Assembly: GCA_977017575.1 (NCBI GenBank)
Contig: CDRNVI010000177.1
Location: 186,001-250,000 of the forward strand
Reading direction: 5' to 3'
From: Paramoeba atlantica
Lineage: Eukaryota > Discosea
Length of the DNA stretch: 64,000 nt
The notes under the pieces are model-generated. The model ran no database searches. It worked only from the letters and a program-made list of their open reading frames with translations, and was not told the origin of the DNA. The translations under genes and the position numbers were made by a program. The number at the start of each line of letters is the position of its first letter. Position 1 is the first letter of the stretch. Below are positions 45,721 through 56,866 of this stretch, one piece after another.

Positions 45721-46284
45721 ATTAGTTGAAAAAAAACAAAAAAGAACTGTTGTGTTGTGGTGGGTTGTTTTCTGTCCTTCTCTCTCTGCAGAGAACAACA
45801 GAATATCCTTTGATTTTTGAGCTTTTGAGAAAAAATTGAAAGATTACTTTTTCATGATGTTGGTGGCATGCCAGAGTGAACAAGAAGAAGCAAGAATTTT
45901 GGGGAATGGAGTCAATCCAAAGACTGGAACCTGTGAAAATTCCACTTCAGTCACTTTGCCTGTTTTGTCTAATGATGATCTGCTCATCATCTCCACATCA
46001 TCTCACATTACTTCCTCTTCTCCGAAAAATATCCATCTTCAAGCCACACCAACTTTTTATTGTTGACAGTGGTTTGCACTTGATACATCACATAGGAGCA
46101 TGCTGTTTCTGAAATTTAACCCAGACAAATTCCAAGCCTAAAAGATTAACATCTATCTTCCATTTTATGTTGTGTTTATCAACACCAATTCAAAAGATTT
46201 TCCAAAAATTTGATCACAAGAAAAAAAAGAAGCAACAACAAAAAAAAAGATGAACCCAAGAAAAAAAAAATAAAAAAAATATTA

Positions 46285-46352
46285 ACAAGACAAGGATTCG
46301 AACCTTGGACCTTTGGGTTATGAGCCCAATGTGCTACCGCTACACTATCTTG
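46285..46352 (-). tRNA. tRNA-Met (anticodon CAU)
   Basis: Acceptor CAAGATA/TGTCTTG with one G-U, D-stem GTGT/GCAC with a 7 nt loop AGCGGTA, anticodon stem TTGGG/CCCAA with loop CTCATAA, and T-arm CAAGG/CCTTG with loop TTCGAAT. The GGG/CCC pairs beside the anticodon loop recall initiator tRNA. The acceptor start and T-loop TTCGAAT are elongator-like, so the subtype is open. Confidence 0.9.
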
Positions 46353-46461
46353 TTTTTCGCATGAAGGTCATGGTGTGAGCCAACCAAATCAATGTGAAGA
46401 CCAATTTTGATTGTCACCCAGTTGCTGAAAGAGGGAAGCCAACAAAAAAGAAAAACTCCAA

Positions 46462-46500
46462 AAAAGGATTTGAACCTTGGACTGGCGTCACTCTCTTGTT
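46462..46500 (-). pseudogene. tRNA-Met-like fragment
   Basis: AAGGATTTGAACCTTGGAC matches the T-arm and variable region of the neighbouring tRNA-Met with one change (CG to TG). The middle of the gene is missing and a CTCTCTTGTTTTT end resembles its 5' end and flank. An internally deleted, non-functional copy. Confidence 0.55.
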
Positions 46501-46900
46501 TTTAGGGTTATTTGAAAATGAGTTTCACAATCAATGACCTGAAAATTGAAGAAAAAAGAGGGAAAAAAGAACCAAAAAATAATGAAACACAGGTAAGATG
46601 AAAAAGTCTTTGCATTCCCAAATTTCAAAATCCCAAAACAAAAACAAAAACAAAAAATAACAAAAAAGAAGAAAAATGCACCCTCTCAAGCTGACAAAAA
46701 TGACCTTTAATACTAGAATCATATTTTCCACCACAAATTGCAGAATCAATTTCAATATTACTATAACAATATGGATTCAAATTCTCACAAAAAACTGTCC
46801 CCTAAAAAAACCAAGTGAGAAAAAAGAAAAAATGAAAAAAAAATGGGATGTGTAAAATTGGTTTTAGAAATTGATTTTACCTTTTGCACTGTTGATACCA
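46501..46900. other. AT-rich spacer, no gene seen
   Basis: No coding or RNA signal; (CAAAAA)n-like words at about 46637-46665. Confidence 0.4.
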
Positions 46901-46918
46901 CCAACAAAAAAAAAATGA

Positions 46919-49045
46919 TTGAGAGTGGAAGTTTTGATGGCTCTTTCTTGGAAAGCATCACACTTCAACCCTTTCACCTTTTTCACCTTTTCACTTTCTC
47001 TTTTCCCATTTAACTTTTACCCTGCAATCTCTTTTGGCTTTTGTGCTTTCTTTTCTCTCATACATTTATATTTGGTGATGCCCTCTCCTCCTTCAACTTC
47101 CCAAACCACTATATCTTCGACCTCATCAAGCTTTTCACATCCCCAAAATTGGCTTGCAATGAGAGCTGAACCTCTCCAATACTTGGTCTTTCTCCTGTAT
47201 GTGGAAATGGGAAAGATGAGGTGCCCTCCTCTGAAGAGCTTCAAAATAGTTTATTCAACTCCAAGAAGAGAGAGGAGATTCAATGAATGAGGATTTGAAC
47301 AGAATGATTGAGACAAATGTCTCAGCTCAGTTCTATGTTGTCAGATCGACCCTTGGTACCCTCAAGAGTTTGGAGCATACCCACAGGCACAAAGAGAAAA
47401 TTTAAGAGAGTTGGTAAACGTAGCAGACTTTTTGAACCCTTGAGAAGTAATGGATTTTTGTTATGACATGAAATAGAAACTCAACTCAAAAGTTTGGCCA
47501 AATGTGAGACCCTGCTTGGGAAGGATCTGAAGTTGTTTATCCACTTGCCCAAATTCAATTAGTTGGAAGATGGTGAGAGGTTTCATGCATAATTTGAAAA
47601 TGAGTGAGTTTTCATAAAGTACACGACTCGTTTCTTTGACCTGTAACTCAAAAAGAACAAGATTGCTCAAAGAGATGTGCAAGATGGAGACATCATCGAT
47701 GCTTTCATCAAGAAATTTGGTCAAGGGTCTGTGTTCAAAGCAAAGTTCAAAGACTTTTGGGAAAAACATTCAGGTTTGGGATGATACAGTGAAAAGATTT
47801 CTTCTTGTTGAGGTTAACTTTATCCTGCAGTGCTCAACACCACAGAACCTCAGTTAGCAAAGATCAGAGTTCAGGATACTGAGGAGTACCAAAAAGGATT
47901 AAGAATCAAACTAATTGAAAGAGAAAGAAGGGAGAAGAACCTTTTTGTTTTTTATTTGTGGTGGGAATCATCTCCTTCGACTTTGGCACTTGATGGAAGG
48001 ATTGTGGTCTGAATCCGCAGCTTCTTTCAGGACTCCAGGGAAGAACAAGATGTTTGCTTTGTGGATTGACAGATCATGGAAGTTGTCAGTGTTTTTGGTA
48101 GAACACTGCAAAGTTCATAAGGGTTCGCAACAACATTCAAATGCCATTTGGGTGAGGACCCCTGGAGCTGGAGGAGAGCAATGGAACAACATTCCAAACC
48201 AATCCAAAAGGAGTACCCCCAGAGACAATGATGGCTACAAGAAAATGGCTGCAAGGGGAGACATCATATTATCAGTTGAGTGGTGAACTGGAAACAAAGG
48301 CAAGAAGAATACCCCAAACAAAAATTGTAAGCCTGAAAATGCATGTCAAATGAGAAACAGTCTTGTTCTTACGATCCAGATCCATATTTGGCCACTTTCT
48401 CTATTGCAAAGAAAATGGAGATGAGTTCACAAGAAATTGATGATGTGATTGCAAGTGAAATTCCAGAGAATACAAAAAAAAGCAAAAAAAGTTGTTGGCA
48501 GACCTTCCTTTGCTGGTTGAACACTGAGAGAGAACAAAAATACAAATATGATCCACAGCACCAATCACAGAAAGAGCATTTTTCAGGTTTTTTTTTGCTG
48601 TTTGCGCTGCCTTGTGGTTGTGGTCATGGTTGTGGTCAGAGAAAAAGAAGAGGGGTTCATCAGGAGGATGGAACAACCACAAAGAACCCCCCCCCAAACC
48701 CTCTGGAGTGGAGCCAAACATGGACCCAAATGTGGAACCAGAGAAGGTTGTTCCCCAGACTAAATCCTGCTGGAAGAAATCGAAGAGACAAAGAGAACAA
48801 AGAGCCCTGAAGGAACTTGAAAGGGCCAAAAATCTCAAAAATTATAAAATGATGATATTCACAGACCAAAAATTGAACAAAACTTTTCAGGCAGAGCGCT
48901 CTTCTTCTTGCTTTTTCGTTAATTCCTCGAGACCAATTGAAATGGGAAAAATGAGAATGATTTATTATTTGGTTTTGATCGGGTTTTCGGCGAACATTTC
49001 AGCAGCATTGCCTGCCTCATCCCAGTTATCCTGTTGCCAGTAAAC
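46919..49045 (+). pseudogene. Decayed coding-like region, unknown element
   Basis: Coding-like composition switches among frames with many stops. Readable pieces include NVSAQFYVVRSTLGTLKSLE (about 47310), LLKEMCKMETSSMLSSRNLV (about 47665) and, from 48343, YDPDPYLATFSIAKKMEMSS then SEIPENTKKSKKSCWQTFLCWL. The last piece has the look of a small helical N-terminal core-binding domain of a tyrosine recombinase, as in Cryptons, but I cannot show catalytic motifs. CpG is scarce. I treat it as an old transposon remnant of unknown class. Confidence 0.35.
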
Positions 49046-49520
49046 CAATGATGAGGAAGACTTCTATGTTGAGCAGCCACTGCCACAACTTCAACTCAAC
49101 CAACCTCCCTTTTCCACCAAACTTTGAGTCAAGAAAGTAATCTTGGTGGATCAAGGGATTCAGGGATTCAAATGGTGTTGGTCTGGGGGTATAGTATTAC
49201 TTTTCTTGACCCAAGTTTAGTAGATCCACATCAACACATTGTGTATTATTCAATGCTCACTGCTGTCTAAAATCATCAGCCTTGTTCATATTTTTTCTCA
49301 ACCCATCACTTGCCACACAAAGGATTAAAAAACAGAAATTTTCTTTTCAAAAGAAATTTATTGTTGTTTACCAACTAAATTCAACTTTTGGCAAAAAACA
49401 GCAATAAAAAGAAATCAAAGAGCAGAAAAGAAAAAAAAAAGGAGAGAAACAGAAAAGAAAAAAAGAAGGAAAAAGGGTTAAAAAAAAAAGAAACCAAAGG
49501 AAAAAGAGATCCTTTCAAAC
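49046..49520. other. Spacer, no gene seen
   Basis: AT-rich, followed by an A/G-rich stretch from about 49400. Confidence 0.4.
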
Positions 49521-49534
49521 ACAAAGTTCCTTTC

Positions 49535-49850
49535 TCCAAAGAAAGTTTCCTCTCTCCTTTCTTCCTCTCTCTTCCTCTCTTTCTTCTCTTTCTTCTCTTT
49601 CTTCTCTTTCCTCCCTTTCCTCCCTTTCCTCTCTCTCTCTTTCTTCTCTTTCTTCTCTTTCTTCTCTTTCTTCTCTTCCCTCTCTCTTCTCTTTCTTCTC
49701 TTTCTTCTTTCTCTCTTCTCTCTCTTCTATCACCTGCACTACTGCTCTTCCCTCCCTTTCCTCCTCTCTCTCTTTCTTCTCTTTCTTCTTCTCTCCTCTT
49801 CTGTCACCTGTGTTGCTCTTCTTGTCCTTTCCTCTCTGTTGCTGCTCACC
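49535..49850 (+). repeat. Polypyrimidine tract (CTTTCTTCT-rich)
   Basis: About 310 bp of C/T sequence with two internal near-repeats ending TCACCTGCACT and TCACCTGTGTT. Frames in it are artefacts. Confidence 0.85.
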
Positions 49851-50167
49851 AAAAAAAAAGAAAACAAAAAAAGCGGTTGAACCGCTGATTTAGATCCCTT
49901 AATTTTTCAGGACATCAAAAACCGTGGAAGATGCTCTTTGTAAACTCAATAAACTGCTTTTGGTTTTTTTTTTTCGTTTCTCTCTTTCTTGTTTCTCCCT
50001 CTTTTCTCTTCTCAAAAGTTGTCCCCTCCTTTTTTTTTCCTCTTTCATTCTCCTTTTTCTAAAACAATTCATACTGTTGTTCCCTGTCTCAGGTTGTGGC
50101 ACTTTCTTTTCAAGGGATCCCATGTGTGTTGTGATCTTGGTTGTGGTGATCTCCACTGCCAGTTCAA

Positions 50168-50390
50168 ACCAAGAGGTCTTTTTCCTTCTTTCTTCTTCCC
50201 CCCCTTTTTTTTTAGTTTCTTTTTTCTTGGGTTTCTTTTTTCCTTTTTCATCTCTTATTTTTTCCTTTTTTCTTTATTCTTTTTTTTTCTTTCCCTTTTA
50301 TTCTTATTTTTCCCTTATTTTTTTCTTTTTTTTTCCTCCTTTTTTTTTTTTCTTTTTTTCCTCCTTTTCCTTTTTTTTCCCTTTTCTCTT
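50168..50390 (+). repeat. T-rich polypyrimidine tract
   Basis: About 220 bp dominated by T with C. It is followed at once by a purine tract, giving a pyrimidine-to-purine strand switch at about 50390. Confidence 0.85.
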
Positions 50391-50686
50391 TGAAAAACAA
50401 AAAAGAGAGAGAAAAGAAGAGGAATTTGAAGGAAAAGAAGAAGATAAAAAAGAGAGAGAGTGAGAGAGAAAAAAAGAGAAAGAGTGAGAGAAAGAAAAAA
50501 AGATAAAGTGAAGAAAAAAAGAGAAAGAGGGAGAAAGAAAAAAGAGAAAAGTGAAAGAAAAAAAGAGAAAAGGGTGAGAGAGAAAGAAAAAAGATAAAAG
50601 TGAAGAAAAAAAAGAGAAAGGGCAAGAGAAAGAAAAAAGAGAAAAGTGAAGAAAAAAAAGAGAAAGGGTGAGAGAGAAAGAAAAAA
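50391..50686 (+). repeat. Polypurine tract
   Basis: About 295 bp of A/G with repeated GAGAAAGAAAAAA units, reaching to the 3' end of the minus-strand tRNA-Arg. On that tRNA's sense strand it is T-rich and would include the Pol III terminator. Confidence 0.85.
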
Positions 50687-50759
50687 AGCACCAGGAGGGA
50701 CTCGAACCCACAACCACCAGCTCAGAAGGCCGATGCACTACCAATTGCGCCACTAGTGC
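50687..50759 (-). tRNA. tRNA-Arg (anticodon UCU), second isodecoder
   Basis: Acceptor GCACTAG/CTGGTGC with one G-U, a full D-arm (GCGC/GTGC with loop AATTGGTA), anticodon stem TCGGC/GCTGG with two G-U pairs, loop CTTCTGA (anticodon TCT, Arg), and T-loop TTCGAGT. The upstream sense flank is TTTTTCAGAAAT. The sequence differs from the tRNA-Arg at 72-143, and its anticodon arm does not match the LTR-element primer site. Confidence 0.9.
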
Positions 50760-50945
50760 ATTTCTGAAAAATATTTTCCATTTTTTTTGTGTCCTTCTCT
50801 CTCTCTCTTCTCTTGAAGTCTCAAGAGGAGGGGAAGGGAGGAGGAGGTTTGTTGATTGTGATTCTTTTGTTCCACTGGGGATTGGAAGATTTGATCTGGA
50901 AAAAAGAGAGCTAATGTTTGTTTTTTTTTCTTTTTGGATTTGTTT

Positions 50946-50996
50946 TCATACTCTCTGGATACTTAATTTGAAAATTCGGACCCAGAGAGTGTGAAT
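50946..50996 (+). repeat. Palindromic element H, copy D
   Basis: TTCATACTCTCTGGATACTT ... GGACCCAGAGAGTGTGAA, closely matching copy A. It lies about 285 bp on the 3' side of the 5S pseudogene, within a duplicated block. Confidence 0.85.
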
Positions 50997-51280
50997 ATAT
51001 GATTACAAAAATATACCCAATCACAAAGGGACAAAAAACAAAATGAACCCTATGGGGAAGGAAAAAACAAATTTTTGAGAAAAGGAGAATGAGGAAGGAG
51101 CAAGAAAATGAAAAAAAAAAGAGAAAGAAAAAAAGAAGAAAAAAGGAAAAAAAAAAGATCCAGGAACCATCAAGATAGAGAAAAAGAAGGTTGGTGGGGA
51201 AGAAAATTGAGAAAAGGGCAAAGAAAAAAAGAAAGAAAAAAAGAAAAGAAAAAAAGAAAAGAAAAAAAGAAAAGGAGAAG

Positions 51281-51363
51281 GTCTTCAGCACTCAGGATCT
51301 ACTAACCGAGCCCACAGCAGTTCTGATGGGATCGGGTGCTTTCAACTGGGTATGACTGAAGAC
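51281..51363 (-). pseudogene. 5S rRNA pseudogene with two internal deletions
   Basis: Both ends and the AGCACCCGATCCCATCAGAA-type block match the intact 5S gene. About 19 nt including the C-box-like GGGTGACCAC region and about 18 nt around GAAGTTAAGC are missing, leaving 83 nt instead of 120. Internal promoter elements are lost. Flanks on both sides match those of the intact gene, including AGAAGGTTGGTGGGGAAGAA on one side and CACTTTCTCTTC with a T-run on the other. Confidence 0.88.
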
Positions 51364-51399
51364 ACTTTCTCTTCTTTTTTTTCTCCTTTTTATCAATCC

Positions 51400-51860
51400 A
51401 ATTATCCAAAATCAACAAAAAAGAAAAGAGAAGAGAGAAGAGAAAGAGGAAAGAAGAGAGAAAAGAAAGAAGAGAGAAAAGAAAAAAGAGAGGAAAAGAA
51501 GAGAAAAAGAAAAAACCTCAATTTTGTTTTTGGACAAAGGTTTGTCAAAGAATTTCTTTGTAATCTCTCTTCTTGTTTCAACTCTCTTTTCTCAGAATAA
51601 AAAACTTGTTTTAATCTAAAATAAAAGGAGCAGGACTGAAAGGAAAAACATAAAACAGAAAACAAAAAACGGAAAACAAAAAACAAAAGGAAAGAGAGAG
51701 AGTGATGGTCTTGAAGAAGAAAGAAGTAAAAAAGGAAAAGAAAAGGATGTGAAAAAAAAATAGAAAGAAAGAGATACAACCACCAAAAGAAAAGAGAAAA
51801 ATAACTGAGAAAAAGAGAAAAAGAGAGAAGGAGAAAAAACCACAAACCCACAAAAAAAAA
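51400..51860 (+). repeat. Polypurine-rich tract
   Basis: A/G-rich blocks (51416-51510 and 51620-51850) around a mixed segment. Frames are artefacts. Confidence 0.75.
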
Positions 51861-52062
51861 ACTGAAACAGGAAATGATGGACCTCTATTTTGGGTCCGGA
51901 TGGTTTTTTTTTTGTTGGCTCACGAAAGAGGGAGGGGAAGAAGGAGAGGGAGGAGAGGGAGGAAGTGAAAAGGTTCCAGAGAGAGAGAGTGTGTGTGTGT
52001 TCAAGGGGGGAGGGGGTTCTTGGGGGGGGGAGAGAGAATGGGAGAGGAGGGTGGCCTCTGTT

Positions 52063-52200
52063 TGCTTCTCTTCTTCTTCTTCTCTCTCTTTCTCCTTCTC
52101 TCCTTCTCTCCTTCTCTCCTTCTCTCCTTCTCTCCTTCTCTCCTTCTCTCCTTCTCTCCTCTCTCTCTCCTCTCCTCTTCTCTTTCTCTTTCTCTTCCAC
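52063..52200 (+). repeat. (TCTCCTTC)n-type microsatellite
   Basis: Tandem CTCCTTCT copies, about ten in near-perfect register at 52091-52160, within a longer C/T tract. Confidence 0.9.
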
Positions 52201-52319
52201 TTTTTCTTTTTCTCTCTTTTCTCTTCTCTCTATTATTTGTTAAAAAAGGCTTTTGGTGGACAACTATCTCAGTGGGCAATGCCTGTTGAATTAATTTTGC
52301 ACGACTCTCTGATCTTCTT

Positions 52320-52660
52320 CAAATGTTTTTCTTTTCTTTTTTCTTTTTCTTTCTTTTTTTCTTTTTTTCTTTTTTTCTTTTTTTTCTTCTGATTAGATGA
52401 TTTTTTTTCTTTTCTTTCTTTCTCTCTTTTCTCTCTCACTTTTCTCTCTCTTTCTCTTTTTCTTCTCTCCCTCTCTTTCTCTCTCTCTCTCTCTCCGCTC
52501 TCTCTCTCTCTCTCTTCTCTCTCCCTTTCATAATATTTTTTTTTTTTTTATTTCTTTTCTTTTCTTTCCCTCTTCTTTCTTTCTTTCTTTCTTTCCCTCT
52601 TCTTTCTTTCTTTCTTCTTTCTTTCTTCTTTCTTTCTTTTCTCTTTGTAGGTATTTCAGT
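52320..52660 (+). repeat. Polypyrimidine tract with CT and CTTT microsatellites
   Basis: C/T tract with (CT)n at about 52470-52520 and (CTTT)n at about 52575-52640. Confidence 0.85.
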
Positions 52661-52899
52661 AAGAATTCATTCACATGACTGCTCAACTCATGAATCTTGT
52701 TCAAATGTATTTTTTTCTTTTTTTTTTTTTCTTTTTCTTTCTTTTTTCGTTCTCTTTTTCTTAAGATCAAAAACCTTTATTTTGTTGGGTGTTTTGTGAT
52801 GTGTTTTTTTTCTTTTCTTTGTTTTTCTTTGTTTTTTTTTAATTGGAAAACTAATTTTTCTTTCTTTTCTTTTTTCTTTTTCTGTTAGATGACAATATA

Positions 52900-53400
52900 A
52901 TCAAAAAACAAGAAAGACAGAACAATTGAAGGGATTTTGTGGTGATGTTTTTGGAGTTTTATGAACAAATTAAAAAGTCCTTTTGATTTGTTCAAACAAC
53001 TCTTTTTTCTTCTTTGACATTTTTCAGTGATTTGGGACCCTCAAAGAATTGGAATATCCCAGAAGATGATTCAATTCTCGCTGAGAGAGAGAAAGAGAGA
53101 GAGAGAGAGGAGTTGAGGAGTTAGGGAGTCAGGGAGACTTGAGATCCCACCAAATGAGGTTCTTTTTTTTCTTTTTTTTTCTTCTTTTTTCTTGTTTTTT
53201 TTCTTTCTTTTTTTTCTTCTCTTTTTTCTTTGTTTTTTCTCTTTTTTTTTTCTTTCTTTTTTTTTCTTCCTTCCTTTTCTTTTGTTTAATCTTTTATTTT
53301 AGAACAGAGACAAAAGTGTTCCACATTTTCCATTCTTATCAGAAAAGAGTGGAATTACATTGAAAAGGGTTCTTTTCTTTGATTGATCTGCTTTCAATCA
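52900..53400 (+). repeat. Duplicated block, copy 1
   Basis: Diverged match to 54000-54430. Shared landmarks are GTTTTATGAACAAATTAAA, CTTTTGATTTGTTCAAACAA, TCAGGGAGAC, AGGTTCTTTTTTCTT and GAACAGAGA. Confidence 0.6.
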
Positions 53401-53999
53401 GAGGTTTTTTCTTCTTTTCTTCCTGTTTCTTTCTTATCTTTCCCTTTTTCTCCCTTTTTTACCTTTTTTCTTCTTATCTCTTTTGTTTTTCCCCCTCTTT
53501 TCCTTCTTTTTCTTTTTTTCCCTTTCCTCCTTCCCCTTTCCTTTTGTTTTTTATTTTGAATTTTTTGATTGACTTTCCTTTTGAATGAAGGGAGTGGAAG
53601 TGGGTGGTTTTTAATACAAACAATAATGGAGAATTCATGATGGGGTAGAAAAATACACTTGGCACCTTTCTGATTTTCCACCTTCTCACCAAAGGCACTT
53701 TCTGCTGTGCAAGTTGTTGTCACCACTATTGTTTTGTCCTTGTTATCACACCAGGTTTTCCCCCCTTCTTTATTTTGTGTTTTGTTGTTCCTGGAGTATT
53801 GTGCATTGTTTGTGGGGGGATTGTTGTTTTATTGTTTTGTTGTTTGTTATTTGTTGGTGGTTTTTAGAGGTGGTTGTTTCTTGGTTGGATATTTGGGTTA
53901 TGGGTTATTTGGTTTTGTTGAATACCTGTTGAGGGAGTGTCTTGTTGTGATGATAATGTCTCCACTTTGTGCTTGTGATTAATATCCAAGATTGAAAGA

Positions 54000-54430
54000 A
54001 AGGCAAAACAAATTGAATGGATTGTAAGGAGTTTTATATGAACAAGTTAAATAGTTCTTTTGATATTGTTCAAACAACACTATTATTTCTTTGATGTTAT
54101 TTAAGAGGATTAGACCTGGTGGATCCTTGAGAATATCAATTATTTCTTTAATTATTTTATGACTCACCCCAGTTCAATGTTGGGACCTTTCTTTGATTTG
54201 GCATTCCCTTTGTCTTTTGAGAAACAAGAACTTTGAGAGAAATGGGAATCATTTTACCTTGAGGGGACACTGGATCAGGGAGACCATCTATTAAGCTGTG
54301 AGAGGTAAGGACACAAGGTTCTTTTTTCTTTCTTTTTCTTACTAGTTTTTATCTTCTTTATCTTTTCTTTTCACCTCCTTTTTCACATTTTTTTTTTGAA
54401 CAGAGAACTCATTTCTTTTGATCTTTTTTG
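54000..54430 (+). repeat. Duplicated block, copy 2
   Basis: Partner of 52900-53400, shorter because the T-rich tract is reduced. Confidence 0.6.
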
Positions 54431-54506
54431 AAGAAGTAACTATTTTGGTTCTTTCCTTGTTCAGTGGCAATACAAGCAAAACTCAAATGACCTCAAGCAA
54501 GAAGAC

Positions 54507-54557
54507 TTATACTCTCTCTGGGTACAAATTTTCAAATTAGCACCCAGAGAGTATGAA
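54507..54557 (-). repeat. Palindromic element H, copy E
   Basis: TATACTCTCTCTGGGTACAA ... TTAGCACCCAGAGAGTATGA. The core AAATTTTCAAATTAG shows it is in the opposite orientation to copies A and D. Confidence 0.85.
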
Positions 54558-55068
54558 AATTCTGGGGGTTCATTGTTCTTTTGAAGAAAGTTATTTTTCA
54601 AATAATGTCTTCTATTTTTGTTTCAAAGGAGGGGGATTGAAAAACTTCTTTTTCAAACCTCAGGAGAATAAGGAGAAGGGCAAGAACCATCTATTCATCT
54701 AACAGATTCAATTCTCACATAGTGAATTTTTTCATTTTTTTTTATCTCTTCTTCAATCTTTTCTTTCCTTCTCTTAGATTAGAAGTGAGAATGAGAACAA
54801 ATATATTATATATTTCCTCATTTATTGCATCAAGATATTGCACAATTTGATCAGGTTTATTTTGGTTAACAATATTATATCAGGTTCCTTCCAGGGGGCC
54901 TAATTAGTCTTTTTGGGCCTAATTAGGCTCCTGTTTGTTGGCCAAAATAAAGCACATTTTTGAACTTTTTTTTTTTTTGACTTTCTTTTGTGTTTCTTTG
55001 AGGTTTTTTCTTGATTTTCATCACAATGCCTTTCTCAGAAAGTCTGAATGAAAAAAGTTACAGTGGTG

Positions 55069-56295
55069 AGAAAAATGAGTTCTGGATCAACTTCTCCAAG
55101 AATTGAAGAATTGAAGGAGGATACTATTTGGTTCTGCAAAGCTGTGAACCTTTGCCCTTCTCATCTTCTAAGGAAACATTTTGGTGACCAATATCAAGGA
55201 GCATCTCTCTCTTCACTCAGGGTGAAAAGGGTGGAACTTCAGAACTATGACAGGAAATCTCAGATGGTAGTTTTGCTTCGTTCTCCTGTCTTCCAGAATG
55301 ATTACCTTCTGGCTCTCCCTGAAAATTTGAAGTTTGTTGGAGAAGCAGATGTCTCAGAGGGTTGTGGGACTTCAACTCATCCATCTTCATCTTCATCATC
55401 CTCTTCTGGCTCAGGAGGATCAAGTTCTGGTTCATCCCAAGCATCAACAACCTCTGTGCCTGTTTTGGGCTCATCTGATACTGATGATGAAGATACTGAA
55501 TCTTGCTCTGATATTGAGGAGGAAGGGGAAGACAATGCAGCAGAACTCGTTGAAAATGATCTTTCCTTTGTGTTTCTGAGTGGTCTTCCTCAACAACTGA
55601 TGCTCGTGCTGTGATAGGAGCACAAGACTTCAAGGCCTGTACAAGAATTCACTTTGATGCTGTTTATGTCCCCACTCCCCTCGATATTTTTCTCCAAGTT
55701 CTGCCTCTAGCCTTTCTAAAAACTGATGTGCTGAAAGCAACAAATGAGTTTAACCATTCTTTGAACTTCACTGAAGCTGAAATGCTTGATTTTATTGCCT
55801 TGTGCCAGATTATGTCTTTCTACCCAGGACATAAAAGAAGGGATTTTTTTCGAATTTCAAAGGATTCAGCTGGATCTTCCTTGCATGGTACACTGCCTTA
55901 TCTTGGGAAATATATCAGTAGAAATCGGTTTGATATGATTGTCTCCTCTCTTAAACTTGCTCCTCTCTCTGCAAAACCCTCTTACACAGACCGTATGTGG
56001 GAAATTCGACCCCTGATTGCTGCTTTTAACGAGAAGATGAAGACCATCTTTGTTCCAAGTTGGCAGGTCTGTCTGGATGAGTCTATGGTGGTGTGGTTCT
56101 GTAAATGGGCTCCTGGTTGGATGTTTGTTCAGAGGAAACCTCATCCTTTTGGAAATGAATATTATACAATTGGTTGTGGGGAGACTAGAGTGATATTCTT
56201 TCTTGAAATTGTGGAAGGAAAGTCCCATCCTCCTGAAATGGGCCTGCCCAAGTTTCAACCTCCATCTGGTTCTGGAGCGAAAACTGTTGGTTTAA
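55069..56295 (+). pseudogene. piggyBac-like transposase, N-terminal and catalytic part
   Basis: The first frame (55069 to about 55580) begins MSSGSTSPRIEELKEDTIWF, has a Ser-rich segment and an acidic stretch SDTDDEDTESCSDIEEEGED, then shifts frame near 55585. The second frame reads TDARAVIGAQDF, LGKYISRNRFDMIVSSLKLA, then VCLDESMVVWFCKWAPGWMF with the candidate catalytic Asp in LDESM, and VQRKPHPFGNEYYTIGCGET, as in DDE_Tnp_1_7 (piggyBac) transposases. It runs to KTVGLM and is cut by the solo LTR at 56296. The enzyme would excise and insert the element in the nucleus. This copy is dead. Confidence 0.75.
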
Positions 56296-56866
56296 TGTCA
56301 GAATCCTGGTGTGAACTGATTCCATATTGTGCAAATTAATCTGTTTCTCTTTGTACACCACTGTGCTCCCCTGTTGTGTGAATATCCCTGATGAACATTT
56401 GTAAGATTATACAAACTGTTCTGATTCTGCATGTATTCCTGTCTCTCTCATCTGAGCTCTTCCCACCCAGTTCTCACTCTGAAATCAAGTTGTTCCCTTA
56501 ATATTTTCGCACCATCTTATTTGTTTATTTTATATAATCTTTATGTCAATTAATCCTGTGTTCTGTAACATTTATCTGTGATTTAATCTCCCCACCACAT
56601 CCTTTTTCTTGTGTGTTTTTGTCTTTCATTCTGTTTTGTTTCTTGTCAATTCCACACTTGTTATATTTGTTGTCCCATACAAATACTTCTTTTGTTTGTT
56701 GGTAAAAGGAATAAACTTACTTGGTTGGTTTCCTTTGCGATGCACCACCAATCTTTCCCATGATTTGCTCTTGACTTTTCTCTTTCTTTCTTTTTCCCTT
56801 TCTTCCCTTTCCTTCTTTCCTTCACCTGCCCACTCTTTCCTTCCCCAAACTCCTGGCCACTTCACA
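56296..56866 (+). mobile_element. Solo LTR (family L), copy 3
   Basis: 571 bp, starting TGTCAGAATCCTGGTGTGAA and ending TCCTGGCCACTTCACA, with target duplication TTTAA (56291-56295 and 56867-56871). The empty site GGTTTAATGCTT is preserved in the inverted piggyBac fragment at about 60483-60494. Confidence 0.93.

Noticed and set aside
55048..55614. Host gene with Ser-rich and acidic domains
   Set aside because: It lies inside the piggyBac-like inverted ends, directly upstream of and nearly in register with the catalytic part, so it is the transposase N-terminus.
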